A stretch of DNA of 64,000 bases from an uncultured beta proteobacterium (GCA_903932425.1 CAIZGG010000374.1:1-64000); one strand, 5' to 3'; numbered from the stretch's first letter, positions 9,827 to 20,372 are shown. Notes: generated by a model from the sequence alone, not told the origin. Translations and numbers: made by a program.

Positions 9827-11083
9827 GTGGGAAGTGATATTCTCTCAGTCATGCTGATTTCACGTGCTTTCCTAGAGTTAATGTTGTATCGGGCTTGCCT
9901 GTCCCTGAGCTACCAGATTTTGGCAGTGACGGCGGGTTGGCACATCTATGAACTTACCAAAGATCCTCTGTCTTTAGGTTTGCTGGGTCTGGCCGAGGTG
10001 ATTCCCTACTTTTGCAGCGCGTTGTTTGCCGGCCATGCGGTTGATCGGTTATCAAAAAAGCGTATCGCTGTCTTTGGCTGTTCTTTGCATGTGTTGATTG
10101 CTGTGCTGATGGTGCCGATTGCGTTGGGGTATCTGGATGGCTTGCATGGGGGCGTGCAGTGGCTGATTTATGCTGCAATTGGGCTAGCCGGGTTGGCGCG
10201 GGCTTTTATTCGCCCAACCTTTCAGGTGTTATTTGCTCAAGTCGTGAGGCGCGAACATTTTGCCCAAGGCTCGGCCATCGGCGCTGTCATTTTTCAAGGC
10301 GCACAAGTGGTTGGGCCCGTGGTGGGTGGGTTGTTGATTGCGTGGCCCGGTTTGGTGTCTGCGTATCTGGCCTCTGGATTGTTTGCCTTACTCGCCATCA
10401 TTGCGGTCGGGCTGTTGCGTTACACCGCAGAGCCCATCAAGCCGAGCGAACTCTCGATGTGGGCCGGTATTGTGCAAGGCTTGCGCTTTGTATTTTCAAA
10501 GCAAATCATGCTGGCTGCAATGGCCTTGGATATGTTTGCGGTGCTATTTGGTGGCGCCGTGGCGATGTTGCCAGCGTTTATCGATGAGATTTTGCAAGGT
10601 AGCCCAGAAACACTGGGGCTGTTACGTGCAGCACCGGCGACTGGTTCGGTTTTGGCCGGTGCCTGGCTGGCTAGGTATCCGATTCAAAGGCATGGCGGGC
10701 GTTACCTTTTAGGCGCAGTGGCCGGCTTTGGCTTTGCGGTGATTGGCTTCGGTTGGTCAACAAGTTTTTGGCTGGCAGCGTCGTTTTTATTTTTTACTGG
10801 CGTGTTTGACGCTATTTCAGTTGTCGTGCGTTCAACGATCTTGCAGCTGATGACGCCTGATCAGATGCGGGGGCGCATCTCGGCCATTAACGGTATTTTT
10901 ATTGGTTCGTCTAACGAGATCGGTGCGCTTGAGTCGGGCTTGGCTGCAAGCGCTTTGGGCTTGAGTACTTCGATTGTCTTTGGTGGTGTGATGACGTTGC
11001 TGGTGGTGGCGGTGTGCTGGTTAGCGGCGCCCAAGTTGCGAGACCTGGAGCTTGCAGACCTACACAACATGCCCAAACATTGA
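9827..11083 (+). CDS. MFS transporter (EntS-like)
   Basis: 418 aa; 12-TM pattern, GHAVDRLSKKR loop motif, LMTPDQMRGRISAINGIFIGSSNEIGALESG. Start could be ATG 9851. Confidence 0.85.
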   Translation: MGSDILSVMLISRAFLELMLYRACLSLSYQILAVTAGWHIYELTKDPLSLGLLGLAEVIPYFCSALFAGHAVDRLSKKRIAVFGCSLHVLIAVLMVPIALGYLDGLHGGVQWLIYAAIGLAGLARAFIRPTFQVLFAQVVRREHFAQGSAIGAVIFQGAQVVGPVVGGLLIAWPGLVSAYLASGLFALLAIIAVGLLRYTAEPIKPSELSMWAGIVQGLRFVFSKQIMLAAMALDMFAVLFGGAVAMLPAFIDEILQGSPETLGLLRAAPATGSVLAGAWLARYPIQRHGGRYLLGAVAGFGFAVIGFGWSTSFWLAASFLFFTGVFDAISVVVRSTILQLMTPDQMRGRISAINGIFIGSSNEIGALESGLAASALGLSTSIVFGGVMTLLVVAVCWLAAPKLRDLELADLHNMPKH

Positions 11084-11130
11084 GTACTGGCTGCTCAACT
11101 TCATGCAGTTGATAAGACGTGTCTTAGCCT

Positions 11131-12627
11131 TTATTGGGCACCATCAAAAAGCCCAGCCACGTCATCTTGCACTCTAACTACCGGCTCAGGCTCTTTAAAG
11201 CCCTCCCAGCCACCGCCTAAGGCTTTGATCAAGGCAACGTTGGCTAAGAACTGGTTACCATGCATTTGCCATTGTGTTCGCTCTGCCGTCAGCTGATTTT
11301 GTTGCAGTAGTGCGAGCGTTTGGGCCGTGTCCAAACCTTCGCGGTAGCGGATAGCACTGATGCGTAACGCTTTATTCAAGCTATTAACGGCCTCTTCTTG
11401 CTTGGACCGGGCACGATCGTACTGCTGCACGTTGCTCATCGCATCCTGTGTTTCTTGGATCGCCACCAGTACCGTTTGACGATAGTTGGCGACGGTACCT
11501 GCGTAGCCTGCTTTTGCAAAACGATAGTTCGCACTCGTACGACCAGCGTCAAAGATGGTTTGCGTTGCCGTCAAACCGATCGACCAAATGAGCGAGGGTA
11601 GATTAAACAGGGTGGTGGCGTAATTTGAGTCACCCCCGATGAAAGCAGGTGCAACCAGCAGAGTCGGAAAGAAAGCCGCCTTGGCCACGCCGATTTGAGC
11701 GTTGGCAGCTGCCATGGCGCGTTCGGCTGCGGCGACATCAGGACGGCGCTCAAGCAGAGATGAGGGCAAGTTCACCGGAAAGGCTGGCACCACGTCAGGC
11801 AAGCGACCGGGTGGAACCTTAAAACTTGCAGCCGGGGTGCCCGTCAGTGTCGCCAACAAATTCTCTTGGATATTGCGTTGAGTCTTGAGCACTTCAAGTT
11901 GTGCACCGCTTGTTTCGGTCAGGGCACGTTGTTGTTCTAGTTCAGTACGTCCGGCCGAGCCCAAGTCGTAACGTTTTTGAAAGAGACTGAGCAGCTTGGT
12001 CTGTAAGCCAACGATAGTCGTTAATACGCGAATCTCTTCGTCGTACTGACGCATCAAAATATACGAAGAGGCGACCTGAGCGCTGAGTAAAAGTCTGACG
12101 TTTTCGGTGTCAGCTGCCGCTTGTTCGGCTGTGTTACGAGCCGACTCAACATCCCGACGAACCTTGCCTAGCCAGTCAATCTCGTAGGTCATCAGGGCGA
12201 CCGGTCTGAACTCGTTCTGAACCGTTTGGACGTTGACACTATCGTAGGTCGTCGTGGGTCGGTTCGCAGACGTTAACGTGCGCGAGCCAGTGCCTGAGAC
12301 AGAGAGAGTTGGCAGAAGGGCGGCTCCGCGAGCCTCACTTTGGGCGATCGCCTGATCTAGCCTTGCAAGTGATGCTTGCAACGTGAAGTTGTTTTCTAAG
12401 CACCGCTCGACTAACTGGTTCAGGGTTTTGTCTTTAAAACTTGTCCACCACTTATCTTTTGGCACCGCATCAGCAGGCTCGGCGGGCTTCCAAAGTGCCG
12501 GGTTCGCACCGGGCAGGGCCTTCCAGTTATCAGGCATCTCAAGCAGAGGGCGTTCGTAATCGGGCCCAATCGGCGAGCAACCCGCACAGGCCAAAGCAAT
12601 CAAGCAAAGGGAAAACGAACGTTTCAT
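11131..12627 (-). CDS. Outer-membrane efflux lipoprotein, NodT family (RND system 2)
   Basis: 498 aa; lipobox CAGCS, IGPDYERP, ERRPDVAAAERAMAAANAQIGVAKAAFFP, ALGGGW. Confidence 0.94.
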   Translation of the reverse strand: MKRSFSLCLIALACAGCSPIGPDYERPLLEMPDNWKALPGANPALWKPAEPADAVPKDKWWTSFKDKTLNQLVERCLENNFTLQASLARLDQAIAQSEARGAALLPTLSVSGTGSRTLTSANRPTTTYDSVNVQTVQNEFRPVALMTYEIDWLGKVRRDVESARNTAEQAAADTENVRLLLSAQVASSYILMRQYDEEIRVLTTIVGLQTKLLSLFQKRYDLGSAGRTELEQQRALTETSGAQLEVLKTQRNIQENLLATLTGTPAASFKVPPGRLPDVVPAFPVNLPSSLLERRPDVAAAERAMAAANAQIGVAKAAFFPTLLVAPAFIGGDSNYATTLFNLPSLIWSIGLTATQTIFDAGRTSANYRFAKAGYAGTVANYRQTVLVAIQETQDAMSNVQQYDRARSKQEEAVNSLNKALRISAIRYREGLDTAQTLALLQQNQLTAERTQWQMHGNQFLANVALIKALGGGWEGFKEPEPVVRVQDDVAGLFDGAQ

Positions 12628-13805
12628 GGGCGCTTGGGGGCGGGTGGAGTTTGAACGACAACAGGTTGACCGTCGGTGATCGAGTCAAGCGGATTGACAA
12701 TCAAGCTATCGTCGGCCGAGACTCCGCTATTAACTTCAACCTGCATACCGTAGTCGATGCCTATAGAGACCTTGCGTTTTTCAATCTTGCCATCTACAAC
12801 ACGCGCGACATACGGGCCGCCAGAACCAAAAATAAGCGTGTTGGTTGGAATGATCAGATTGTTACCTGGCGCAATTTTGAGAGCGACCTCGACATAAGAA
12901 CCTGGCATGAGCGCTTTTTCAGCGTTTGGCACTTCGACATCAACCTGCATGGTGCGAGAGTTTGTGTCGATCGCGCCGGCAGTACGTGCGATGCGGCCTT
13001 TAACTGCCTTTTCAGGAGCATTCGCTAAATAGATATCAACCTCATCACCTACTCGCACCAGCGAGGCGCGGTCTTGAGGCACATAGACATACACGTGCAA
13101 TTTGTCAATATGCGCAAGCGTAAACAGTGATTGAGGTGTGCCAACATTACCTGAGTTCACCAAGTCGCCCATGTTGACATTGCGTCGCGTGATCGTGCCA
13201 TCAAAGGGCGCCACGATGGTGCCAAAACTTTGTTGATCGCGTAATCGCTTCAGTACCGCTTCGGTCTGTTTGAAGAGTGCAGTTTTTTCATCAAGCTCTT
13301 GTTGCGAGACTGCGTCTTCTGCACGCAAGCGCTTCCAGCGTTCATAAGCTGTTTTAGCGAGTTGAAAATTTGCTGTGGCTTCTTCGACCTGCTTATTGAT
13401 TTCTGGGATGTCAAGAATCGCAAGCGTGTCACCTTTGTTGACTGACTCGCCGATATCTTTAAACCATTTTTGAACGTAACCGTTGCCCCGTGCGTAAATC
13501 TGAGCTTCGTTGATGCCCAAGAGCGTTCCGGGCAGTGCGAGCCTTGCGCTTGCGTTGCTGAGCGTAGTTGACGGCTTAACGACCAACACATTTAGCTTTG
13601 TATTTTCGACCGCGCGGGCTGCAAGCACTTCGGCATTGGATGCGCGTACGAACAAGGTCTTGCCCAGGCCTAAGCCCATTAAGGCGAGCAGGACGAAAGT
13701 CGTGATTTTGACTTTACGTAACACGCCGCGACGATTCAGATCGTTGTCCGGGCCGTGCAAATGAAATTCAGGCAGGCCCTGATGGGCATGGCGTTCTTCG
13801 GTCAT
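12624..13805 (-). CDS. RND efflux periplasmic adaptor (RND system 2)
   Basis: 393 aa; ARGNGYVQKWFKDIGESVNKGDTLAILDIPE, APFDGTITRRNVNMGDLVNSG; 4-bp overlaps with both neighbours. Confidence 0.92.
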   Translation of the reverse strand: MTEERHAHQGLPEFHLHGPDNDLNRRGVLRKVKITTFVLLALMGLGLGKTLFVRASNAEVLAARAVENTKLNVLVVKPSTTLSNASARLALPGTLLGINEAQIYARGNGYVQKWFKDIGESVNKGDTLAILDIPEINKQVEEATANFQLAKTAYERWKRLRAEDAVSQQELDEKTALFKQTEAVLKRLRDQQSFGTIVAPFDGTITRRNVNMGDLVNSGNVGTPQSLFTLAHIDKLHVYVYVPQDRASLVRVGDEVDIYLANAPEKAVKGRIARTAGAIDTNSRTMQVDVEVPNAEKALMPGSYVEVALKIAPGNNLIIPTNTLIFGSGGPYVARVVDGKIEKRKVSIGIDYGMQVEVNSGVSADDSLIVNPLDSITDGQPVVVQTPPAPKRP

Positions 13806-16800
13806 GTCAAGGCTTCCTTTTGTTCATTGCGTATCGCCAACCAGCGATGGAAGGATGCAAAGAGAACTGGCACAAATAAGACGGTGGACACCGTTGCAAA
13901 CAATAAGCCGCCAATCACCGCTCGACCTAAGGGCGCATTCTGCTCAGAGCCTTCGCCCAAACCAATTGCCATCGGGATCATGCCTATCATCATCGCTAAT
14001 GCGGTCATCAGCACAGGACGCAAGCGGGTTGCCCCGGCTTCGAGCGCTGCCGAAAGCGGGGGTAAGCCATCTTGCAGGCGTTGCCGTGCAAAAGAGATCA
14101 CCAGCACGCTGTTAGCGGTCGCGACCCCCATCGTCATGATTGCCCCGGTGAGCGCGGGCACGCTCAGGTTCGTACCCGTTAAAATTAACATCCAGGCAAT
14201 ACCAGCTAAGGCTGCAATCAAACCAGCAACAATAATGAACGGGTCAAGCCATGACTGAAAGTTCACCACAATCAGCAGATAGACCAAAATAATCGCGCCG
14301 ATCAAGCCCACCCCAAGCCCTTGGTAAGAACTCAGCATGGTTTCGACCTGACCACGCATGACCAGACGACTGCCTCGCGGTAGTTCGGCCTTTGCCTCAT
14401 CCATAGTGACTTGAATATCTTTAGCGACCGAGGCGAGGTCACGTCCGCGCACGTTGGCGTAGATATCGATTGAGGGCAAAATGTTGTAACGGGTCAAGAT
14501 CGCGAATTCAGCTTCGGGGCGGGCTGTGACGAGGTTGCCGAGCAACTGGGGGCCACGCCCGGCGGCTGCGTTGGCAGCTGCCGCAGCCGTCGAAGTGGCT
14601 GCGTTCGAAGGCCCCACAGGCAGTCGTAACAATTCGTCAAGCGAATCGATCTTGACCTGTGGTGCTTGCACCGAGATCGAGTAATTGATGTTGTTGACGG
14701 GGTTCAGCCAGAAAGAAGGCGAGGTTTGCGCGCTACCCGAAAGTGGTAGCAAGACGTTTTGCGCCAGGTCTGCCGGTGTGAGGCCATTGACCCCGACACT
14801 TTGCATGCGAGTGCGATCCATTCTTAAGGCAATAGACGGCGAATCAAGTCGCTGATGAATATTGACGTCGGCCGCACCAGGTACTGCCGCGATCTTGGTG
14901 ACAAGCTTGGCGGCGAGTTGTTGGTTGGCCGGGTAGTTCGGGCCGACAATTTGTACATCAACGGCGGCCGGGATACCAAAGTTCAAAATCTGCGTCACGA
15001 TATCAGCAGGCTGATAGAAAAACTCAATGCCAGGGAAGTTTTCGCGCAGAGCCTTAAGCATTGCTTCCATGTACTCTTGCGACGGTTTGTGCCCCGGTTT
15101 GAGCGTAATCAGGATATCTGCGTCAAACGCAGCAATGGTGCCCGAACTACTATAAGACAGGTTGATGCCGCTATTCGGGAGACCAATGTTATCCAGAATA
15201 GAGTCGAGTTCAGACTCGGGGATAACTTGGCGGATCACCGCCTGTACTTCGTCCGCAATCACTGCAGTGCGTTCAACGCGCGTACCGCTTGGTGCGCGCA
15301 TATGAAGCTTAATTTGCCCCGTGTCGACATACGGAAACAAGTCACGTCCTAGCAACCCAAAGATCCCGCAAGACAGCAGGCAAAATCCTAAAAAACTAAA
15401 AATAAATTGCTTGCGATGTGTCAGTAAGTGGCCGAGCAATAAAACATATGCAGTTCTGAATTTTTCAAAGCGCTCGTTAAAGCCGACATGCACGCTGTGA
15501 ATCCAGCGTGTGACAACACCTGGCTTGCCCTGATTGCGCAGAAGCATGTAAGCCATGGTGGGTACCAGCGTACGGGACAACACATACGAGGCTAGCATTG
15601 CAAAACAGACTGCTTCTGCCAGCGGCACAAAAAGGTATTTGGCCACGCCCCCTAAGAAGAACATCGGCACAAACACAATACAAATACAAAGCGTTGACAC
15701 GAACGCCGGTACGGCAATTTCGCCGGCGCCATCCATGATCGACTCGTACAAGCCTTTGCCCATATGCAGGTGGCGCTCGATATTTTCGATGGTCACTGTT
15801 GCATCATCAACCAAAATACCCACCGCGAGCGCCAGACCACCGAGCGTCATGATGTTGATGGTTTCACCCAACATCTGCAAGGCGATGAGCGAACTAAAGA
15901 TCGAAAGCGGAATCGACACCGCAATGATCGTGGTGGTACGCCAGTTGCCCAAGAATAGCAATAGCATGATCGCCGTTAAGCCGGCGGCGATCAGAGCTTC
16001 GTGTATGACCCCGGCAATCGCCTCTTTCACAAAAATGGATTGATCGGACAACAGTTTGACTTCAATGCCTTCTGGCAGCAATGGCAAGAGTGAGGGCAGC
16101 TTGGCTTTCAGTGCGTTGACCACATCAAGTGTTGAGGCGCCACCGTTCTTTAACGCGGTAAGCAGCAGACCTCGTTTACCGTCTTGTCGCACGATATTAA
16201 TTTGCGGCGAAAACCCATCGCGTACGTGCGCCACTTCTCGCATGAATGTGGTCACGCCGTTGACCGTTTTGACAGGGATATCGTTGAGGCCTGCAATATT
16301 GGGTGGCGAGGCGTTGAGCGATACGCCGAACTCGGTATCGCCAATTTTGGCGGTACCCGAGGGTAGGGTTAAGTTTTGGGTGGTGATGGCATTGACGATG
16401 TCTGACGAGGTCAAGCCTTTGGCCAATAACGCTTGAGGGTCAATGTCTACAGACACGGCGCGCACTTTGCCACCGTAGGGGAAAGGCATCGCCACGCCCG
16501 GAATTGTCACGAGCTGTGGACGCAAAATATTAAGCGCTGCGTCAAAGAGCTCTTTTTCTGCAAGCACGTTGCTTGACATGCCGACCTGAACAACCGGGAT
16601 GGATGAAGCCGTGTATTTGATGACTAGCGGGGGCGTAATGCCCGGCGGCATTTGGCGCACGATGGCCGTTGCAGAGGCCACCACCTGGGCGATTGCCGTC
16701 TGAATATTAACGTTGGGCTGAAAAAAGATCTTAATAATTGCGATGCCGCCTAACGAGCGCGACTCAATGTGTTCGATGTCGCTCACCGTGGTGGTCAGCG

Positions 16801-17008
16801 AGCGTTCATGCGACTGTGTGATGCGGTTGCCCATTTGCTCGGCAGATAAACCGTTGTAGCTCCAGATCACGCTAATGACCGGGATATTGATCTCGGGCAA
16901 AACGTCGACTGGGGTACGCATCACCGCGAGCGGCGTGGTGAGCAGGATGAGAATCGCCATCACGATAAACGTGTAAGGTTTCTCTAGTGCAGTTTTAACT
17001 ATCCACAT
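13802..17008 (-). CDS. RND efflux permease (RND system 2)
   Basis: 1068 aa; AVGILVDDATVTIENIERH; large periplasmic loops; C-terminal MTALAMMIGMIPMAIGLGEG. Confidence 0.94.
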   Translation of the reverse strand: MWIVKTALEKPYTFIVMAILILLTTPLAVMRTPVDVLPEINIPVISVIWSYNGLSAEQMGNRITQSHERSLTTTVSDIEHIESRSLGGIAIIKIFFQPNVNIQTAIAQVVASATAIVRQMPPGITPPLVIKYTASSIPVVQVGMSSNVLAEKELFDAALNILRPQLVTIPGVAMPFPYGGKVRAVSVDIDPQALLAKGLTSSDIVNAITTQNLTLPSGTAKIGDTEFGVSLNASPPNIAGLNDIPVKTVNGVTTFMREVAHVRDGFSPQINIVRQDGKRGLLLTALKNGGASTLDVVNALKAKLPSLLPLLPEGIEVKLLSDQSIFVKEAIAGVIHEALIAAGLTAIMLLLFLGNWRTTTIIAVSIPLSIFSSLIALQMLGETINIMTLGGLALAVGILVDDATVTIENIERHLHMGKGLYESIMDGAGEIAVPAFVSTLCICIVFVPMFFLGGVAKYLFVPLAEAVCFAMLASYVLSRTLVPTMAYMLLRNQGKPGVVTRWIHSVHVGFNERFEKFRTAYVLLLGHLLTHRKQFIFSFLGFCLLSCGIFGLLGRDLFPYVDTGQIKLHMRAPSGTRVERTAVIADEVQAVIRQVIPESELDSILDNIGLPNSGINLSYSSSGTIAAFDADILITLKPGHKPSQEYMEAMLKALRENFPGIEFFYQPADIVTQILNFGIPAAVDVQIVGPNYPANQQLAAKLVTKIAAVPGAADVNIHQRLDSPSIALRMDRTRMQSVGVNGLTPADLAQNVLLPLSGSAQTSPSFWLNPVNNINYSISVQAPQVKIDSLDELLRLPVGPSNAATSTAAAAANAAAGRGPQLLGNLVTARPEAEFAILTRYNILPSIDIYANVRGRDLASVAKDIQVTMDEAKAELPRGSRLVMRGQVETMLSSYQGLGVGLIGAIILVYLLIVVNFQSWLDPFIIVAGLIAALAGIAWMLILTGTNLSVPALTGAIMTMGVATANSVLVISFARQRLQDGLPPLSAALEAGATRLRPVLMTALAMMIGMIPMAIGLGEGSEQNAPLGRAVIGGLLFATVSTVLFVPVLFASFHRWLAIRNEQKEALT

Positions 17009-17072
17009 CCTGAACGACCCAAGCTAAGCTTTTTAAATATAAGAATTCACTAGGCAAGACGACTCTGGACCG

Positions 17073-17096
17073 AGTGGAAAATAGGTATTTTCCACT
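17073..17096. promoter_or_regulatory. Perfect inverted repeat upstream of RND operon 2
   Basis: AGTGGAAAAT-AGGT-ATTTTCCACT, 65-88 bp upstream of the pump start codon; no T-tract. Confidence 0.5.
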
Positions 17097-17278
17097 AGCC
17101 TGTAAGGTGTTGGAGTATAGAGTAAGCAAGCCCCAGCAGGTAGTTGTATTTTTGTTGATTGATGGGGCAAAGAAGTTTCATTGTGTTTCAGCTTATTTGG
17201 CTGACACGGGTCTTTTCACGGCGGGTGCCTGAAAACTAAAAAGTTAAACAAAGTTTATCTTTCAGGCTTGCCAGGGTA

Positions 17279-18613
17279 TTACTTTGGCTGTTTTGAGCGA
17301 TTGGTTGCAACCAGCATCTCTAGGTCGATCGCGTCGCCCATCGCGTGGTAGCCAGCCCGATTGGGGTGCAAGCGGTCGCCGGGCCCACCAATTGTGTTGT
17401 CTGGAACGTATTCGGGCTTCATTTGCCCAGTTTGAGTGTCAAGTGTCACAACGTCAAAGTCGATGACTCCGGCAAACAGTGTCGACGAACGAATGAAGTC
17501 GTTTAATACTTTGCGTTTTTCATCTTGCTCGGGAAAACCGTGCGCAGCACTGGTGCTAGCCAAGGCCGACCCAACTGTGGCGCCGATGACGCGAATCCCG
17601 GCAGCATTTAGGCGTTTGACGCCGTCACTCAGTTGCGCAATCACCCTTGCACTTGAGGCATTGCCATTTTTACTAAAGTCATTAATGCCTTCAAGCCAAA
17701 TTAGGCTGGTAACGCCCGAAAGTTGGATGACATCGCGTTCAAGGCGCATCGAAGACGAGGGGCCGCCCGCGAAGGGTTTGATGGGTGAATATTCAGCAGG
17801 CCCCGCTATCTGGTTGCCGCCAATACCGGCATTGAGCACCACCACTTTGTTACCGTACTGATGGCGTAGGCGTCTGGCTAAGACATCGGGCCAGCGATCA
17901 TCGCCATTCATGGTCGAGGCGGTGCCGTCTGAAATCGAATCGCCAAACGCCACAATCACCTTTGTATCCGCTGGGGCACGCATATCAACCGCATCTAAGA
18001 AAAACCAAGACGCGGTGGTGTATGGGAAGTTGGTTTCGCGCTCATCGTGTGTCTGGGAGCCCGACCCTGGCAAGGTTACATACGAGGTTTGCAACGCCTT
18101 GGCGTGCCAGGTCATCGGGCCGCTTGTCTCGGGGATATGAAAACTAACGGCTAATTTGCGACCATCTAACAGGTTGAGGTTGGCTGGGGTGACAAAGGGT
18201 AAAGCGACTGAGTCGCTCCAGACTGACTCACCTGGCGCTACGGTGACAGACTTATTGCCAGAAAAGGTGATGGCTTGATTTGAACCGCGGACAAGTTCAG
18301 CACTTCCGAGTTGCAGGCCCACATAGGCATCGGTGAACGTGACCGGTTGGGTACCGAGTACATTAGACAGCCGGATACGTGTCTGTTCGCCCCAAAGATC
18401 TGGTTTGACCATCAAGCGAAACGATTGATTGCGTGCGCCCGTGGCTGGCGCCGGGAACACCATATGCATGTTGGGTTGTGCCGAAGGATTACCCGTTGGG
18501 TACGGACCTTGAATCGACGCAGCCCAGCTTGTGACCCATTTCATTGGCTCAGCCGCCCACGTCGGTTGCAGCTGTAACACCAACAGCGCAAGCATTGATA
18601 AAAAAGTGCGCAT
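17279..18613 (-). CDS. Secreted SGNH/GDSL hydrolase
   Basis: 444 aa; signal peptide; VIVAFGDSISDGTAST block I, GIGGNQI, LEGINDF, DRLHPNRAGY block V. Confidence 0.9.
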   Translation of the reverse strand: MRTFLSMLALLVLQLQPTWAAEPMKWVTSWAASIQGPYPTGNPSAQPNMHMVFPAPATGARNQSFRLMVKPDLWGEQTRIRLSNVLGTQPVTFTDAYVGLQLGSAELVRGSNQAITFSGNKSVTVAPGESVWSDSVALPFVTPANLNLLDGRKLAVSFHIPETSGPMTWHAKALQTSYVTLPGSGSQTHDERETNFPYTTASWFFLDAVDMRAPADTKVIVAFGDSISDGTASTMNGDDRWPDVLARRLRHQYGNKVVVLNAGIGGNQIAGPAEYSPIKPFAGGPSSSMRLERDVIQLSGVTSLIWLEGINDFSKNGNASSARVIAQLSDGVKRLNAAGIRVIGATVGSALASTSAAHGFPEQDEKRKVLNDFIRSSTLFAGVIDFDVVTLDTQTGQMKPEYVPDNTIGGPGDRLHPNRAGYHAMGDAIDLEMLVATNRSKQPK

Positions 18614-18793
18614 AGAGTGACCCCTTAGTTTTGCTATTTGTATGATTCAACTATGTGACCCCATCAATAATACTGATTTTTTTGAAAAGATAGCCCCAAA
18701 GCCCGTGCTGGCGCGGTCACTCTCACGAAACCTCTCGTTTGCGTGACCCGGGCTGGGCTGCGTTGAGTACCAGAACGCGGTCTTCCCTCAGAG

Positions 18794-20233
18794 TCATGAG
18801 TGACGTCGGTCTAGCAGGCGCTTGACCTTCGAACTCTGCGAGGTCATGGTGTATTTGTCAAGATCGCCCTTTTTAACTGGGGTGATCTGAACTTTCAGGC
18901 TAAGCACCTCTTTCATACGGCGTTCGAGGTCTTCGCGTAAGGCGTTCAGATCGGCTTGTGGGTCGATGACTTCAACCCAGACATCCATATGATCCGTCGC
19001 GGCCTCGCCCACCCGGTCGACAAAACAAAAGTATTCGCCATTCAGACGCTTATCTTCAAGCACTGCGGCGCCCACGGCCTCAGGAAACACATTGACTCCA
19101 CGCAGTTTCACCATATTGTCGTTGCGACCAAAAATACGTTTTAGTCGTCGTGAGGTGTTGCCGCAGGGGCACGAGGTCGTGTGAAAGGCCGAAATATCGT
19201 TGACGTTAAAACGGATCTGCGGGGCGCCATACTTGTATAGCGTCGTAATGTAGGTCGTCCCTTTTTCACCGTCAGGCAAAATTTTTCCGGTGTCTGGATC
19301 TGCCATCTCAAGGATAAAGGCGTCTTCCATCACGTGCATGCCCGTTTGGTGTTCGCACTCGGCTGCAAGCATGCCGCTTTCGTGCGTGCCATACATATCA
19401 AAGGCCTTGGCACCCCACAGGTCTTCAAGCAACTCGCGGTTCTCCATTCCCAAGTGGGTACCCAACAAACGGATTCCTAAGGATTTTGGATCGATGCCCA
19501 ATTCGTCGCGCGCCACAATTGCCATGTGCCGCAAATACGCCGGAAACCCCAAAATGACCTTGATGCCCCACGCCTTGATGATTTCAATCTGGCGGCGGGT
19601 AGGGGTGTTTGCACCGCTCCCTGTCATCACCGGTACCGCGCCGGTGTAACGCCACAGCGCTTCGCGCGGCGCCATGCCGCCATTGCCTAACCCAAGCGAC
19701 AAGGTCACCAACACCATATCGCCGGGTTTAATCCCGTGCATCGCCATACGGCGCCCGCCCAAAATAGCCATGGTCTCGCGGTCTTGTGGCGAGTACAGCA
19801 TGGGGCGTGGCAAACCGGTGGTGCCACCGCTTGTTTGTAGAACCAGCGGCATATGCTTGCCACTTTCAGGTGAGATCCCCATGAAGTCGCCAAAGGGCGG
19901 GTTTCGTTCAATACTTTTGCGGATATCGTTGACGTCGTACACCGGAATCTTCGTGAGATCCTCAAGCGTACGAATATCGGTGGGCACCAGGCCGTGGGCA
20001 GTCCAGTGACGCTTAAAGAACTCGATTTCCCAGCCACGCGCAACCGTTTTTAAAAAGCGCTGCTCTTGCAGTGATCGCATTTCGTCACGCGAAAGTTTTG
20101 CCGTGGTGTGAAAGTAGGTGGGGGGCGGTGGATAGTCGCGCCATAACTGTTCAAAATCAAGCGAACGAAAATACCAAGGCACGAAGTCTGGTGAGTCGGG
20201 TGAGTTGGTGTTGTCTTGGTTGTTTGAGTTCAT
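18794..20233 (-). CDS. Phenylacetate-CoA ligase-like AMP-dependent ligase
   Basis: 479 aa; LQTSGGTTGLPRPMLYSPQD, YGTHESGM, GRNDNMVKLRGVNVFPEAVGAAVL. Confidence 0.88.
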   Translation of the reverse strand: MNSNNQDNTNSPDSPDFVPWYFRSLDFEQLWRDYPPPPTYFHTTAKLSRDEMRSLQEQRFLKTVARGWEIEFFKRHWTAHGLVPTDIRTLEDLTKIPVYDVNDIRKSIERNPPFGDFMGISPESGKHMPLVLQTSGGTTGLPRPMLYSPQDRETMAILGGRRMAMHGIKPGDMVLVTLSLGLGNGGMAPREALWRYTGAVPVMTGSGANTPTRRQIEIIKAWGIKVILGFPAYLRHMAIVARDELGIDPKSLGIRLLGTHLGMENRELLEDLWGAKAFDMYGTHESGMLAAECEHQTGMHVMEDAFILEMADPDTGKILPDGEKGTTYITTLYKYGAPQIRFNVNDISAFHTTSCPCGNTSRRLKRIFGRNDNMVKLRGVNVFPEAVGAAVLEDKRLNGEYFCFVDRVGEAATDHMDVWVEVIDPQADLNALREDLERRMKEVLSLKVQITPVKKGDLDKYTMTSQSSKVKRLLDRRHS

Positions 20234-20372
20234 ATTTTTCTAGTTCTGTATAAAAAAGGGTTTGAGTGACACTTGATGCTGGGTAGGCTGTCTGCGTACT
20301 GATAAAGGCGAGTCGTCAGGCAGCTAGGCAATCATGGGATCAAGATGGGACTCTCGGTTTAACGTGATGTGT

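Noticed and set aside
10159-10712. 142-aa and 124-aa overlapping ORFs within the MFS gene
   Set aside because: Out-of-frame Cys/Trp/Arg-rich translations of a TM protein.
12441-13028. 195-aa ORF spanning the OMF/adaptor junction on the opposite strand
   Set aside because: Antisense to two coupled genes; no motif; junction overlap ATGA supports the minus-strand genes.
14855-15352. 165-aa plus-strand ORF (also 15555-16043 and 13755-14258) opposite the RND2 pump
   Set aside because: Entirely antisense to a confident CDS, no recognisable domain.
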